From contig OX377202.1 in the NCBI GenBank assembly GCA_947396885.1, positions 25,978,001 to 26,042,000 of the forward strand: 64,000 bases of DNA. Direction: 5' to 3'. Position numbers and translations under genes: made by a program. This stretch comes from Heligmosomoides polygyrus polygyrus. Lineage: Eukaryota > Nematoda > Chromadorea > Rhabditida > Heligmosomidae. A model generated the notes under the pieces. The model ran no database searches and was not told the origin of the DNA. It was given only the letters and a program-made list of their open reading frames with translations. Below are positions 1 through 11,675 of this stretch, piece after piece. Every line of letters starts with the position of its first letter. The first letter of the stretch is position 1.

Positions 1-795
1 CTTTCGGTGCGACGCAATAGAAACTTGGCTCTGTATTAGTAACGATCTTTAAGTAACTTATTAAACCATCATACTAAAAATGCTAAGCTACTTCACCAAA
101 CCGTACAATTCAAAGATACAAAGCTGGGCATCAATCGCATCAACTCCTTCAATTTGTAAACCACGCGATGCATCGTATTTCGCGACCTCAACGTTTATGA
201 CGCTTTTAGATTTACTTCGTTCTGCATGCTTAAAGTATTTTTAGGAAATTATTGTAGCTTTAGAAATAACTCTTTAATTTTTCGAGCAGAGTGACCATTT
301 TTGAACACCCTGCATAATGTGCACAGTTACTACCACAGTTTTCATATCACCACTACGCCAGCCGTGATTTTAGTAGTAGAAATGAAACTAAACGCATGCC
401 ATCCAATAGAGAGAACCTGAGGGTGGTCGAAATGTTATAATATTATGTTTGTCTACCTTTTCTCTTGTTTCCCGTCCATGCACTCAAAGTGAATCCATTA
501 TCAACGCTAAACCAATTTATTGTGTTTAGATTCAGAGCTGCAGCTTCTACGTTGAATGGGTGAGTTGCAATATCCAATTTTCCTTCTACACTTTCCACCG
601 ATTGCCAACCAGATGTCGCATTTCACTTCCCATTTGAATGCCGAAGTGCCGCCTCGTTAATTCTTCTGTACAGAGCACACCCACCGGTGATCAAAAAAGT
701 TTCCCAGAGATTTTAAACGCCTACGAACGAAATCTGCTTATTGATGTTCGTCCTTCTACGTGGTGTCACTGGAAACAACTCCCTTTCAAGATGAG
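1..795. other. unrecognised non-coding stretch
   Basis: I see no long open frame with family motifs, no RNA gene and no clear inverted repeat here. Composition is AT-rich and ordinary. Confidence 0.5.
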
Positions 796-1025
796 CTGAA
801 CATGGATTCTCGAATGCAGGCGGATAATCTCTGAAATATGCCGATTTTTAAAGATCCTATGTAGAAATGTCGTCCATAGGGTTACAGAATTTAGGAGAAA
901 GTGCTTCGGCATCCGCAAAAGCCGACGCGCTGAAAGCCCGGCGATTATGAGGCGTACGTGAAGAAGTCTTTGATGCAAGGGTGAAATCTGGGAGGGCAAA
1001 TGAACTAGTCCAGAAGTCCATAACA
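796..1025 (+). repeat. RTE-type 5' region fragment (repeat)
   Basis: This block resembles the stretch at about 30,855-31,090, which lies directly upstream of an RTE endonuclease remnant. Shared landmarks in the same order are GAGCTGAAC followed by TCGAATGCAGGCG, a GCCGACG core, and ATGAACTAGTCCAGAAGTC (GGGCTAGTCCGAAAGTC in the other copy). The likeness is patchy, so this is an old, 5'-end-only copy. The open frames across it on the minus strand are not coding in my reading. Confidence 0.45.
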
Positions 1026-2624
1026 TAGGACAGCTTCCCCAATCGCATCACATTGTGAACATCGTCCTCCGAAAAGGCGACTCCCAGTCATCCAGTACTA
1101 CAGCGCGAAAACAGTGGCTAAGGTAGACATTGACCTTGTGGATGATAGTGGCAGAAGCCACGTCACGGCGCAAATATGAGACGCCCTACTCCACCTACCA
1201 ATGAATGAGGAAACTGAGGCTTCTCGCACTTATTTACCGACTGTCACGATTGTTGATAACACCTGAAAGAAAGATATCGAAGCTGTTTGTCAAGTAACAC
1301 GGTTGGAACAGTGCATTCGAGCGAGGAACCTTCCAGGCTCGCCTGTTACCATGCGTTGTTATTCCCATAGGTCTTGGCAGATGTGTGTATTACCGTCGTG
1401 TAAAAGGCACGTGTCGGATGACTTTTATCCACACGTGACGGCATTGCACGTGAACATGACTTGATACCACCGCGTAAAACCCCCCGGTGGTCGGCGGTCC
1501 TTCGACTTTGATCCTTAGAAACCTTCCTGGTATTTTAGTAGTAGACAACCTACGGAGAGACCACAACAACTGTTAAGTTATATCTTCAGTGACATGAATA
1601 AATAATTCTGAGCAATGTGGTTAATGATAAGAAAAGTAAACATGTGTCTAAAACCTACTAGCTATGACCAGACTGCACCCACCTACTCTGGAGATCAACG
1701 ACCGTGACCTGCATGGCGGATCTATCCTAGTCCGGGGGCAAGAATTAAAAATTTTGTAACGAATTGACTTGACACTCACAGAGCGATTGAAGTGAGCATA
1801 ATGGAACCTAAAAAACCAAGAGCGAAACACAAAAAAACCGCGGTTTTACTAGCGTCTCGGCGGACAAAGCTCATTCAAACACAGCTGAAAGCCGCCGTAC
1901 GAGTAATAACACGGATCTACCGTAGTGAGGGGCAAATAAAGCCGCATACAGCGTGATGACTACCGCCTGACGTTTTACAACCTGGATCCTTTACAGTGAG
2001 GGAGCGGATAACGTTGTTTATTTACAACCGCGGTAAATCGAAATATTATTTTTTGTTCTTTTTCTTTATAAAAATTTGTCAATTTAGATCCTATTCTGTT
2101 TTCTTCAATCCGCTCTGTGAGTGTCCAGTCAATTTATTGCATATTTTTTAATTCTGTGGCCCCATGACTACGATAGATCCCTGCATGGCATACCCGGCCT
2201 TGCTCCTGCAGCCTGCATCAAGTCAGAACCGACGAGACCGGGCCGGGGCCCTGCGTAAGCTGCACATCTGCTCGTCGGTGCAGGCGACTGCGGCGGCATG
2301 GGGATCCATGGTGATGTCCATGGAGTGGCACGACTCCCGACTATAGATTGACGACAACCAAACAAATGTAAACTTGCGGCGACGAGGAAACTCTGGCACG
2401 ACACGAACAGAGCGTCCCTAGAGGGACGGTGATGGCTGCAAGCTGCTCCACACGTGAAGAATCCGGACAATCGACCGGTGGGAGCCAGCATAGCAGGATC
2501 AAATTGATGGTATTGTTGCTGGCCAGCGTTGCAACTGTGGGGAGATTTGTGGCTGGTGCTGATTCGTGAACGGCACGGCAGTTGTTTGTAATGTAGACGC
2601 TTCTGTGCTAGTATCAGTGAAAAG
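1026..2624. other. unrecognised non-coding stretch
   Basis: No recognisable gene. A GC-richer patch at about 2,160-2,340 holds open frames on both strands (60 and 107 codons), but neither shows a domain or motif I know. The rest is AT-rich sequence with many stops. Confidence 0.45.
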
Positions 2625-2850
2625 CATCATTTCTTACAAGGGAGGCCCATGAATTTTCCCCAAAGATCCTCAACGTGACCTATACGATCTTATCGAGCTT
2701 CGGACGAGGATCACAGAACTATGCCTCGTTTTTGCTACGGACCACTGGAAGGTCCGAAAATGTCAAAAAATGGTTCCGCTGATAAAACAAACGGGCTGAT
2801 AAAACAAAAGTGACACCTGGAATGGCCCTGTCGTGCTCTGAACTTAACTT
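2625..2850 (-). repeat. dispersed repeat R1, copy 1
   Basis: On the minus strand this reads from a GGCCATTCCAGGTG-like end, through a segment on accepting or crossing a 'GGACC..CC(A/T)..GG' stretch, to an end at AACTTCCC/ATTTTCCCC...CTCCCTTGT. The same order occurs at 9,862-10,060 and 50,628-50,830 on the plus strand, and the terminal part alone at 48,935-49,012. No coding capacity is visible. Class unknown. Confidence 0.55.
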
Positions 2851-3960
2851 GCAAAAGGTTTGGAGCTCAAATTAAAGTTTGATTATAGTAATACGATAGT
2901 TTCCTACGTTTCCTAGACGAAACCGCAGTGTGCATGCAAGTGATTCATTCGCAAAGGTTTATTTATTTATTTTATTTGACCAACACAAATAATGGCACGC
3001 ATAGGTAAACAGGGAAGATTTCAGATAATGGATGGCACTTCGCAAAAAAAAACAGAAAAGCTGAGAAAAATGAGAGAGAGAAAAAAAGAGGGACAGAAAA
3101 CGGGCAGATATACGCCTGGCCGCTGCGAGAGTGCATACAAGAGGGAGTTGTGACAAAAATACGTGTGAGCTTGAGTGGAGCACCTAGTGATGTCATGACG
3201 GAGGTGCGCTGACCATGGGTATGTGCATTAGCAGATACTATGGGTATGTACATTAGCACGATACTACTACCAGTAGGCATAATAGACAATTAACCTTTGG
3301 GGCGGGCCCTGTATCTCAAAGGCCTCTTTAAACTGGTGCACACCCCAAAGGCTGCCTTGGGAGGTCGTGAGGATCTATTAGCATTCTGCTGAATACCCAC
3401 AAATAGTGTAATGCAGCGAACAAGACGTTATTACATAGCCGTTTTCAATTGACACACTCATGTAGCACAAGCAACGCACGAGGCTAGCCAGAAAAGCAAT
3501 CGAGAAAGTGACTTCTATAAAAGCAGAGGACTTTTGTGATCGGAACAAATTGTCTAATTCCTGGAGCTGAACGGCGTCTGTAGGCAAATCCATGGACTAC
3601 GCATCGAGAGGCCTCGGTCGAAAAAATAGAACCTTCCTGAAATCCCAAGTATTGTTCAACATAACGTGCATGGCAACACAGTCATGTAGACCAATTCTCT
3701 TGAACTACGAGGCGACTGATCTTTCTAGAACTGTCTGCACGTCTATATAAGGGCTGGAAAGGGCTCGCTATAACTTCATTGCTCGCTAGTCCTACCCGCC
3801 CTGGATTCGCCTCACCGAGGACAACCCACCGACGACCACGGACGCAACCACAAGGAGTGGACAACCAGCCAGGAACCAGCGCGGACTCGCACCCCAAGGC
3901 CGACAGCAAGAGGAGAGAACCGCCACTGGCAAGAACAAGAGCTATTTTAGGTGCAATAAA
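2851..3960. other. unrecognised stretch with a short direct repeat
   Basis: No gene found. A short direct repeat of the type GGGTATGT.CATTAGCA occurs twice at about 3,217-3,258. The purine-rich part at 3,040-3,110 gives minus-strand open frames that look like low-complexity artefacts. Confidence 0.45.
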
Positions 3961-3964
3961 GATT

Positions 3965-4075
3965 CGCAGGTCGCTACACCATGCAGGGTTCGAACCCTGG
4001 TCACCTGTTTGCAGACAGCGCACAAGGACGTTGCGCCGCCGCTGCCAGTGGGGCGCTCCAATGCATGCGTACAAT
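3965..4075 (-). repeat. tRNA-like sequence (tRNA pseudogene or SINE head)
   Basis: On the minus strand there is a near-perfect RNA polymerase III B box, GGTTCGAACCC, at about 3,982-3,996 inside an inverted repeat (CAGGG...CCCTG) that resembles a T arm. An A-box-like TGGC stretch lies about 50 bases upstream. The T loop is one base short and I cannot pair an acceptor stem, so it is not an intact tRNA gene. It lies just beyond the 3' end of the CR1-like ORF2. Confidence 0.45.
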
Positions 4076-4140
4076 GTTCGCGTATATATAACGTATGCGT
4101 ACAATAGAGCTACTATGCATAGATAGTGGACCGCTAACAA

Positions 4141-6893
4141 TCAGGTCGGCGCTCTGAGTTGTTGAGCTAGGTGAATTTGAAATGCGTGGGATTTTCGGTG
4201 GATGAACAAGTCAGGGCACAGACTATTCCACTCAGCAACCTGCCGCACTAGGAATGAGCGCTCATAGCTAGCCGTATTAGGCTTATCCGGTCGAATACGG
4301 AAGAGGTGACCCCTTAGTCTGCCAACACTGGCTGCTGGTTCGAAAAGGTCGAAGATATTGAGGCCAATCTCATCTGTGGTCAACTTGTACATTAGAGTGA
4401 AGTCGGATATTTTGCGTCTGAACTGCAGAGAGTCATCGTTAAGTCTGGAAAGACGTTCTTCATAAGAAAGACTTGGCAAACCGTAGCGACAGAAACAGCG
4501 ATATGTGAAGCTCTTTTGGACTTTCTCAACTTCTTCTATAAGAGATACGTTTTGTGGGGACCATATGGGCGTACAGTATTCAAGTAATGGCCTCACGTAG
4601 AGAACGAAAAGTCGGAAGAGCGCAACAGGATCTGGCATTTTGAAGGCTCTAAGAACAAAGTTTGAACACTTGAGGGCATCCCTTACTTTATCGTGGATGT
4701 AGCTGTCGAAATTGAGATGAGTATCATACACTACCCCTAAATCGCGTATCTGGTCAACACAATTCAACGCAGTTCCTCGTAGTGAGAAAGAGAAATTCGG
4801 ATGACCTCGTCCTAGTTTTATGACAGCAGTTTTTTGCACGGATATGTCTAAGTCCCACATTGCTGACCACTGTTCGACAGAATTTATTGCATCTTGAAGC
4901 TTTTGGCAATTGTTAACTGTAAATATTTTGGTGTCGTCGGCATATATGCTGCATACGCAGTCGGGTGGGAGAGCGTACGGCAAATCATTAATGAAGATTA
5001 CGAACAGAAGTGGTCCCAAACAAGTTCCCTGGGGAACGCCACTTAGTGAGGGGTAGGACGGAGAAATGATATCGTTTAGCACAACAGCCTGTACTCTGTC
5101 ATTGAGGAAATAGTGCAAAAATTTCAACAGCTGCCCCTTAATTCCATACGAAGAGAGCTTTTTAACAAGTAAAGGTATGGAAATTGAGTCGAAGGCTTTA
5201 GCATAGTCAAGGTTGCAAACAGAGACGTAATTAACCTTGTCAAGCTCTCTGTGCCACAACGGAACAGTGGAAAGTAGAGCGGATGTTGTTGACTTCTGTT
5301 TTAAAAATCCATGCTGTTCCTTTCGGAGGAGGTTATTGACCTTGAGATACTCATAGATTTTTTTACATAGAATACGTTCCATAACCTTACTGGTCGAGCT
5401 GGTAAGACATATTGGGTCGATAATTGACAACCTCGTTTTTTGGTCCTTTTTGTGTATAGGACGCACAAAACCAACCTTCCAAAGTCGGGGAACATCGCCT
5501 TCGAGTAAAAATCTGTTGAAAAGGATTGTCAACGGGCCAACTACACCGAGCGCTGCCCTCTTCAAAAAGACATATGGTATATTATCTGGTAATGTGGAAA
5601 ATCTGTTAGGCAGTTTCCGTAGTACGCTGTAAACTGTTTCTTTAGTGATGTCAACCCAGTTCAGCTCACTGTCGGTCATAGAGGTTATATAGGCTCCGGT
5701 ATCGCGAGGAGGTTTGTAGACTGATTTGAAATAATCGGCAAAGAGCCTACACTTATCGTTATCATCTCTAACTAAAGCATTGCCTGCTATCAAACAAGGT
5801 ATAGTCTCCTCTAATTTTAATTTCTTCTTGCAAAAACTGAAAAATAGCTTAGCATTCCTACAACGAGCTATTCTTTTTTCCTTAGTTATTTGATAGCTAG
5901 CAACGGCTCGCTTAAGTTTGCGCGAGAACTTGATATATCTTGGGTCCCTAATGGACGAGGTAGAGTAGTAAAGCCGATCAACTTTGAATTTGAGAACAAG
6001 TATTTTTCTTGGATAACTATCACGAGTGTGACTGCGCCGTACTGAAGGCACGTGATTCGCGATAAGGTTGTGGCATATCTCAACAAAGTTCTTGTACAAA
6101 ACGTTAACATCAGGTGAACAGTTGTTTATTCCAACCCAGTCTATTTCGGCTAACGAAGAAATCATCGAGTCATAGTCACCCTTGGAAAAGTTTCTGATTA
6201 GTTTGGACCTCTTAGTGGGCTGTTGCTTTGTTCCACGAATTCTGAACGAAATGGAGTTGTGATCTGATGTACTGAACGGTGGGAGGACATAAACTGCTTC
6301 AATTATGGTAGGCTGGGACACTAAAAGTATATCGAGTATATTTAGGCCATGATTGGGTTGAGATACCAACTGCTTAAGGTTCAGTGATGTGGCAAAATCA
6401 ATAAATAGAGATGAGGATATTGTCGAAATATTTGCTCTATGCGACATGTTGCACCATTCAATTGTTTGGAAATTGAAATCGCCTAAGAGAAGAATGTGGC
6501 CACTCCACTCGCACAGAGGCCGTGGAGAAAGTCAATGAATTCTGCGAATGTGGTTGAATTACAGGAGGGGCTACGGTAACAAAGCAGTAACAACGCACTG
6601 CCATGTTCAGTTTCAACACTAAGAGCTATTGATTAAATTTCGCTATGAAAGTCTTTCTGCATCACTAGTTTGTGGGTTAGATGCTTGTTAATTAATGCTA
6701 GAACGCCACCTCCTACTCTATCGCCCTGGCGATCACAGCGATATACCGCATATTGGGAGTTACAAGATAGAACGGCATCATGAACAGTGTTTGGTTTGCA
6801 CCAACTTTCAGTTATGAAGATACCATTAGGGAGTCGACGCATGATGAAGTTCAAGTCCGGAATTTTGTTTACAATCGATCTCGCATTGAACAA
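4141..6893 (-). pseudogene. CR1-like non-LTR retrotransposon ORF2 (endonuclease + reverse transcriptase)
   Basis: This encodes the replication protein of a CR1/jockey-type retrotransposon, which nicks target DNA and reverse-transcribes the element RNA there. The N-terminal endonuclease starts with FNARSIVNK, continues to ITESWCKPN, DRQGDRVGGGVLAL and LLLGDFN, and ends in TSDHNSISF. The reverse transcriptase follows with SGVPQGTCLGPLLF and the catalytic YADD (4,933-4,944). The final part is the usual 'PLLEYCTPIWSP' thumb region, with no RNase H. An uninterrupted 768-codon frame runs 6,447-4,141. The upstream endonuclease part has one in-frame TAA near 6,634 and one frameshift near 6,510, so only these two lesions separate the copy from an intact ORF2. 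It lies directly downstream of ORF1 in the same orientation, as in the family. Confidence 0.9.
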
Positions 6894-6977
6894 AAGAAAC
6901 TCGTGAGACGAAGAGCAAGAACAGTTTCGGGCACATATGGACCTGGTATTATCTAACGCATTGGCCGATCTTTTATC

Positions 6978-7769
6978 CTAGCGCTGGGAAGGCGAGGGAA
7001 GCGAGTGAGAAGCTGAAATGGGTGCAGGAATAGGGAGGTGGGTCTGGTTATTACGACTTACTGGCAACTCACGGGGAGTGTTCAGCTTGTGAATGGCTAG
7101 GTCTCTTACAACGTATACAAGCTTACCTTCCTCGCTATTCATTATACCTGCTTTCCTTCTCAGTAGGCGGTCATACTCAAGCTCTTCCCTCGTGTAATCA
7201 CGTCTCGCATACGAGTGCACGAAGTCTTTCGTGAGTGATTGCCTTCCAATTCTCATATGCTCCAGCAGTCTATCCCTTAGCTCTTGATTACCTAGACATT
7301 TCTTAATTATGCGAGGTCGAGCGCGGTTCGTATCTTTTCGAATTACAGGATGTCTATGGAAAGAGATCCTTCCGTTATTGAATTCGTTAATGAGCTGTTC
7401 GTCACCGGAAGATTCAATTACCTCCTTAATAGCTTCCTTATCAAAAGCCCGTGTGGCCGCATCGGATGCCTGCTCGCCGATACCGACCCATGTTACGCGG
7501 CACGCCTTTGCGTCCACGACTTTCGTGTCAGACTTAAGCTTCACAAGCGTGCTGTATAAAGCCGATCTCGGATCTGAATTTTTAGGCGAGTCCGAGATCA
7601 GTCGTTCCTCTAACGCATCAAGCCTTCTAATTATGGCCTGCTGAGAGTCCTGTAACTTTAGAAAAAGATCGAAAAGCTTATCAAACCGATCGAGATGGTC
7701 ACCCCATCGCTTCAGAACCTGAGTTAGCCAGGCGGGTGCTTCATCGGACGATCCTTTCTTCGGCGCCAT
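6978..7769 (-). CDS. CR1-like retrotransposon ORF1 protein
   Basis: This frame has 263 codons from the chosen ATG at 7,767-7,769, which opens with MAPKKGSSDEAPAW; the frame stays open a further 24 codons upstream. ORF1 proteins of this group bind element RNA as chaperones. The N-terminal part (about residues 15-60) has regularly spaced hydrophobics consistent with a short coiled coil. The middle and C-terminal parts are basic, including the stretch SYARRDYTREELEYDRLLRR, a pattern I associate with nematode ORF1 proteins (inference). There is no CCHC knuckle. It sits upstream of the endonuclease/reverse transcriptase frame on the same strand, with about 85 bases between the ORF1 stop and the first endonuclease Met. 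The frame is intact, which suggests the copy is relatively young. Confidence 0.75.
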   Translation of the reverse strand: MAPKKGSSDEAPAWLTQVLKRWGDHLDRFDKLFDLFLKLQDSQQAIIRRLDALEERLISDSPKNSDPRSALYSTLVKLKSDTKVVDAKACRVTWVGIGEQASDAATRAFDKEAIKEVIESSGDEQLINEFNNGRISFHRHPVIRKDTNRARPRIIKKCLGNQELRDRLLEHMRIGRQSLTKDFVHSYARRDYTREELEYDRLLRRKAGIMNSEEGKLVYVVRDLAIHKLNTPRELPVSRNNQTHLPIPAPISASHSLPSPSQR

Positions 7770-7840
7770 GCTGTTGATCAAGGACGAACCAGGCGAAATC
7801 AGATAAGACAAGCAGCAGTCAGAAGAGCGTACCGGCCGCA

Positions 7841-7914
7841 ATGACCTTAGTAGGCGGGAATGACCTTAGTAGGCGGGAATGACTTAGTAGGCGGGAATGA
7901 CTTAGTAGGCGGGA
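7841..7914 (-). repeat. tandem 18-19 bp units at the 5' end of the CR1-like element
   Basis: Four head-to-tail units, two of 19 bp and two of 18 bp, with core GACTTAGTAGGCGGGAAT on the plus strand, lie about 70 bases upstream of the ORF1 start. Units differ by one C. Tandem 5' units act as promoter monomers in some other non-LTR elements; that role here is inference only. Confidence 0.75.
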
Positions 7915-7930
7915 ATGGGTTAGGTTACGG

Positions 7931-9282
7931 TAGCGACTGGATGGCCGACTGGATAGTGAGGCGAACTTGCGGGAGAGGGTCGATATTTCAATTCCGGGAG
8001 TGGGGTTTTTGCGTCCCTATGTGGACTGTTAGCGTTTTTGCAAATGAGGATTACATTTTGGCTTCGATAGGGTACCTTCTTTGGGGTGAGGGCCTGAACT
8101 TACGAATTTCATCGCTAATTGCGGCGACCTATGCCGCAACGCGGCAGGTCCTCTGCTACGTCTGCCGACTTCCTGCCTTGACCCACCGCCAGCGCGACAT
8201 CGTCCGCCGCAGCCGCGACGACATCCAGGTCTATGGAGCAGACGAGAGGTGAACAGAAACGGGATAGGTTTCTGAAGCACATGTTACGGGCCTGCGAGTC
8301 TTTAAGATCTAAGAGTACTCTCACTAGGTCTCCATGTAGTCCTTCTGCCTTGCTTCTACCCGTTCTACCCCTTTCATTTACCTTCTTCAGGATTATTTTC
8401 AACCGTTCTTATGCTCGTTTACAGCAATTCGGCAGCATCTTAATTTGTGTCCTTAAGTTTCCCTCAATAGCTTGGCTTAAATTTCCAAGAACATTTCCAA
8501 GTCCGACTCATTGGTCGCTGGTATTCGTGCGATCCAGTCTTCAGCCTCCTATCCTATAATATTTCCTTGCCTATGATCCATTAGCCTGGCCGTTCCCCTT
8601 GCGACGCGGAAGGTGGCCAGTAGCCTTTTCTGACAAAAGGAGTCGAAGTTGGCCGAATAGCTGGACAAAAACTACTCAGTGCTTCTTGCAAGATTCGGAA
8701 GAGTAGTTGTCGCGTTCGCGGCAGCGGCTCCCGCACACGTGACAGTAATCAGTGGCGGCTAATTACTGCGCGGCGGTGGCGGCCGCAGCCGCGATGACCA
8801 TTCGTAAGTTCGATCCGCTCCCCCCTTCTTTGCGTCCTAACCCGCTTTCAACCTGTTGTCAGATGTGGAAGAAGCTGGTTTTGTTGTGTGGAGTGATATC
8901 ACGCATCCATTAAACGATAGTTGTCTCGCTGGGGAAGGTTTCGTCAGATGCTGTCCACATATGACCTCTTTGGTATGTTCGCAATTACTTTTGGAAGTGT
9001 TTCCCACTATCACCTCATTCCTGAACAAGATCGAAAGGCATTGATTCGACCCATCATCAAGACACGCTCATTGCTCTTCTTCTTTGCAGACTGCTTTTTA
9101 TTCTTCTCGCAGCTTTCACTATTTCAGCTAACTGTTCCCAAGTACTGCATATTTTATCAAACTTGTGTGATTGGTCGCCTTGCTGTGTATTTCTTCCTTA
9201 CCACACTTTCCTTACTACACTTATGGGAGACGGGTTAGAGCATTGCAGATAGGAACACTTGCACTCACTCCCTCTACTCTGA
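7931..9282. other. unrecognised stretch, GC-rich in places
   Basis: No domain-bearing frame was recognised. GC-rich patches at about 8,120-8,240 and 8,700-8,830 produce overlapping open frames on both strands, which I treat as chance. No RNA gene seen. Confidence 0.45.
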
Positions 9283-9405
9283 AGGCTCGAGCACACTTCG
9301 CTGCCTTTGCTGCTGCAGCAATGATAAAGGATATCATCGAGCTGCTGCCTCTGATACCCTTTATCATTGCTGCCGCAGCAAAGGCAGCGAAGTGTGCTCG
9401 AGGCT
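9283..9405. mobile_element. hairpin MITE, family G (123 bp)
   Basis: The two ends are inverted repeats of about 45 bp beginning AGGCTCGAGCACACTTCGCT, so the whole unit can fold into one hairpin with a short centre (ATATCATCGAGCTGC region). Flanking triplets are TGA (left) and TAA (right), which could be a decayed 3-bp target duplication. The same terminal sequence bounds the 557-bp element at 19,873-20,429, where the duplication TTA is exact. 3-bp TWA duplications are typical of PIF/Harbinger elements. Confidence 0.8.
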
Positions 9406-9861
9406 TAAAGGTCGAGAAATATTTTCGTCCAACATTCATCTGCAGGTTATTTGGGATGCAGACCACCAATTTTGTAACCAATTTCGGTGAACCGACAGTT
9501 TACAGAAGGTTACCATGGGTATGTGTAAGTAACGGGTGTATGCAGAATAACCGGCACTGCTGCCTTTCACGACTCCAAAGTCGAGAGAGAGGTCGAAAGA
9601 AAAATTTTCGCTCAAACCTCGCTCAGGAGGTTACTTGAGGTGCTGGTCACGGATGTCTATTTTTGAAATTTCGGTCGATCACGGTAGATTACGGTAGATA
9701 TGGGTGAGTAAAGCTGTGCCCGTTAGTTGGATCACTCCTTCCCCAATGTTGTCAGACTTTTTTTAACCATCGACTTCAACCTTTGATGGAAGTGCAAGCC
9801 AAGTGATAATTTTTAAAAAAGTGACAGATTCGTGATAAACAGCTCAAGTAATTTCCGACAG
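9406..9861. other. unrecognised stretch
   Basis: Nothing recognisable apart from ordinary AT-rich sequence. Confidence 0.4.
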
Positions 9862-10060
9862 GGCCATTCCAGGTGCCACTTGTGCCTTATCAACCCGCTC
9901 TGAAGTAATACTATATTTGCCATTTTTGGACCACCCAGTGGCCCTAGCAAAAACAAAGCACAGTTCTGTGATCTTCCTCCGATGTACTACAAGACCATGT
10001 AGGTCCCTTGGAGAATCTTTGGGGGAAGTTCATGAGCTTCCCTTGTTAGTGCAGCCAGAG
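9862..10060 (+). repeat. dispersed repeat R1, copy 2
   Basis: Begins at AGGGCCATTCCAGGTGCCAC, passes a TTTTTGGACCACCCAGTGG segment and ends near GAAGTTCATGAGCTTCCC. It matches the rc of 2,625-2,850 and the copy at 50,628-50,830. Confidence 0.6.
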
Positions 10061-10865
10061 CGGTGCATTTCCATCAGCGACCCATCAGTGCACTATATTG
10101 AGGCTATACTATATAGTGTCAAGAAGTGACTCTGTTTGCAGGACCGCGTCGTCCACGCGAGTTTCTTGCATGTAGGTTTTATACGCGGCATTGTTTGCTT
10201 TCCGATCAGTTGATAACACAACCAGCGAAAGAGATGAGTTACGCCGCTCATTGGTCGTAGAGATATCTAACTGAATGTCAGTTATAGTTGTACGAAGGGC
10301 TTCACGGTGTGTATTGAGTAGATGTTATTGGTTGCGCTCGCTATCGTCTACATTTGCTAGAAACGAATGGATTTTACCTTTGGCTACTTCCAAAGCCGCA
10401 AATGCGTAGGCATTTTGAAGTCGTAGGCATTTTTGATGAGAATAGGTAGGATAACTACCGGCAGGAGACGGTACTACCAAAACCCGAGTCTAAAACATTA
10501 TGAAATAAGATTGCGCTGACTAGGAGGAAGGCACTAGGAGCCTCCTTCATATGAGCACGATCGCACAAAGTAAGTCATGCGAAAATACGCGATGGCAATA
10601 GTTATATAAATCTGGGAATGGAAAGCCAAATATGTGTGTTGTGAAACTCATAGACCTGAACACGGGTGTGCATGTGTGAGACAGAATTGTTGAGCAGTGT
10701 CTGCTTTATGGCACTGCGCCGGTAGCTAAGGCCTTGAACCGAGTAAAGTTGTGAACGGGGCCTATGATATGACTGGTGGCCTGACCATGAGTCCAAATAA
10801 GCAGTATAATGCCTGAGCATGTTGGACGCAAAAATGCCGCGCTGGACGACATTTTGTCGGAGCAT
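10061..10865. other. unrecognised stretch
   Basis: No motif-bearing frame, RNA gene or strong repeat seen. Confidence 0.4.
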
Positions 10866-11675
10866 ATTACTGCCTGCGGAATCCACACGTTCCGGCCAGA
10901 AAGATTGGTAGCTGACAGAGTTATCGCGCTCCGAACACGCCCGCGCGTGCAATTTGCGAGGTGTCGCGCTCAGTCGATTGATAGGTGCGATCCTGTATAC
11001 ATTGTGCACAGCGCACTCCAAAGTTTCGCCGGAGCAGAGTTCAGCAATTTCTGAGTAGGGCGGCTGAGAATTTCTCATAAAACTCCCTAAATGCCCACTC
11101 TACAAACTGTCCCCCCCCCCTCGATTGATAGGTTCGGTCCTATATGCATTGTGCACGGCTCACTCTCAGAGGATTCCTGGCATGACAAAACACTTTACGC
11201 CATGCTTGAGGTGCTCCGAAAACATGCAACTCCGGCAATAAAAGCTTCTCCAATAGCAAAAAGTCTGCTCCACTCATCCTTGACCACCCACTGCGAAAAT
11301 GCGGTGGTTTGGCGAAGCTGTATATATGGTTGTGTAGATCTCGAGGAGACGAATCGAAGGGTTTCAACCGTTTCTCAAAAAACCTTGAATTAGAGGAATT
11401 GTGAGCATGCAAGTGTTTTTGACGACTTGCGGCCGACAACTCGTCCGCGGCGGGCCTTCTCAATGGAGCGCAAGTTTTCAATTTTGGCCATTTTTGATCT
11501 TTCATATAAAATTCATGTACCAAACGATAGAGCTCGATCTTCTGATCTCAAATATGCTTCTGGTTTTTCAAATGGATGACTTTTGGTCGAGTTGTAGCAA
11601 AAAGACGCAAAAACCGCAAAAGTGCGGTTTTTTCGGCGTCTATTCAAACGACGCGTCCGGTACTGTGGAGGAGGG
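10866..11675 (+). repeat. PAL-family repeat, single arm copy 1
   Basis: This is one arm of the large palindromic family best seen at 33.7-36.8 kb, and aligns along its length with 45,520-46,297. It contains two spaced copies of the subunit GATTGATAGGTTCGGTCCTA (about 10,975 and 11,122), a poly-C run at 11,107-11,120, and near its end a short hairpin of the form AAAACCGCAAAA...GCGGTTTTTT. It ends at CGGTACTGT (about 11,668-11,676), the same terminus as at 36,795 and 46,295. No transposase is visible. Confidence 0.75.

Larger units (their letters stand above)
4141..7930 (-). mobile_element. CR1-like non-LTR retrotransposon, near full length (CR1-A)
   Basis: The element contains, in order on the minus strand, tandem 5' units, an intact ORF1 and an endonuclease/reverse transcriptase ORF2 with two lesions. 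I could not fix either end: no poly(A) or TAAA tail is visible after the ORF2 stop, and no target duplication was found. Compare the two other CR1-like elements in the window at 39.1-41.0 kb and 52.9-60.8 kb, both of which end in TAAA-type tails. Confidence 0.8.

Noticed and set aside
3965..4075. intact tRNA gene
   Set aside because: B box present, but the acceptor stem does not pair and the T loop is short.
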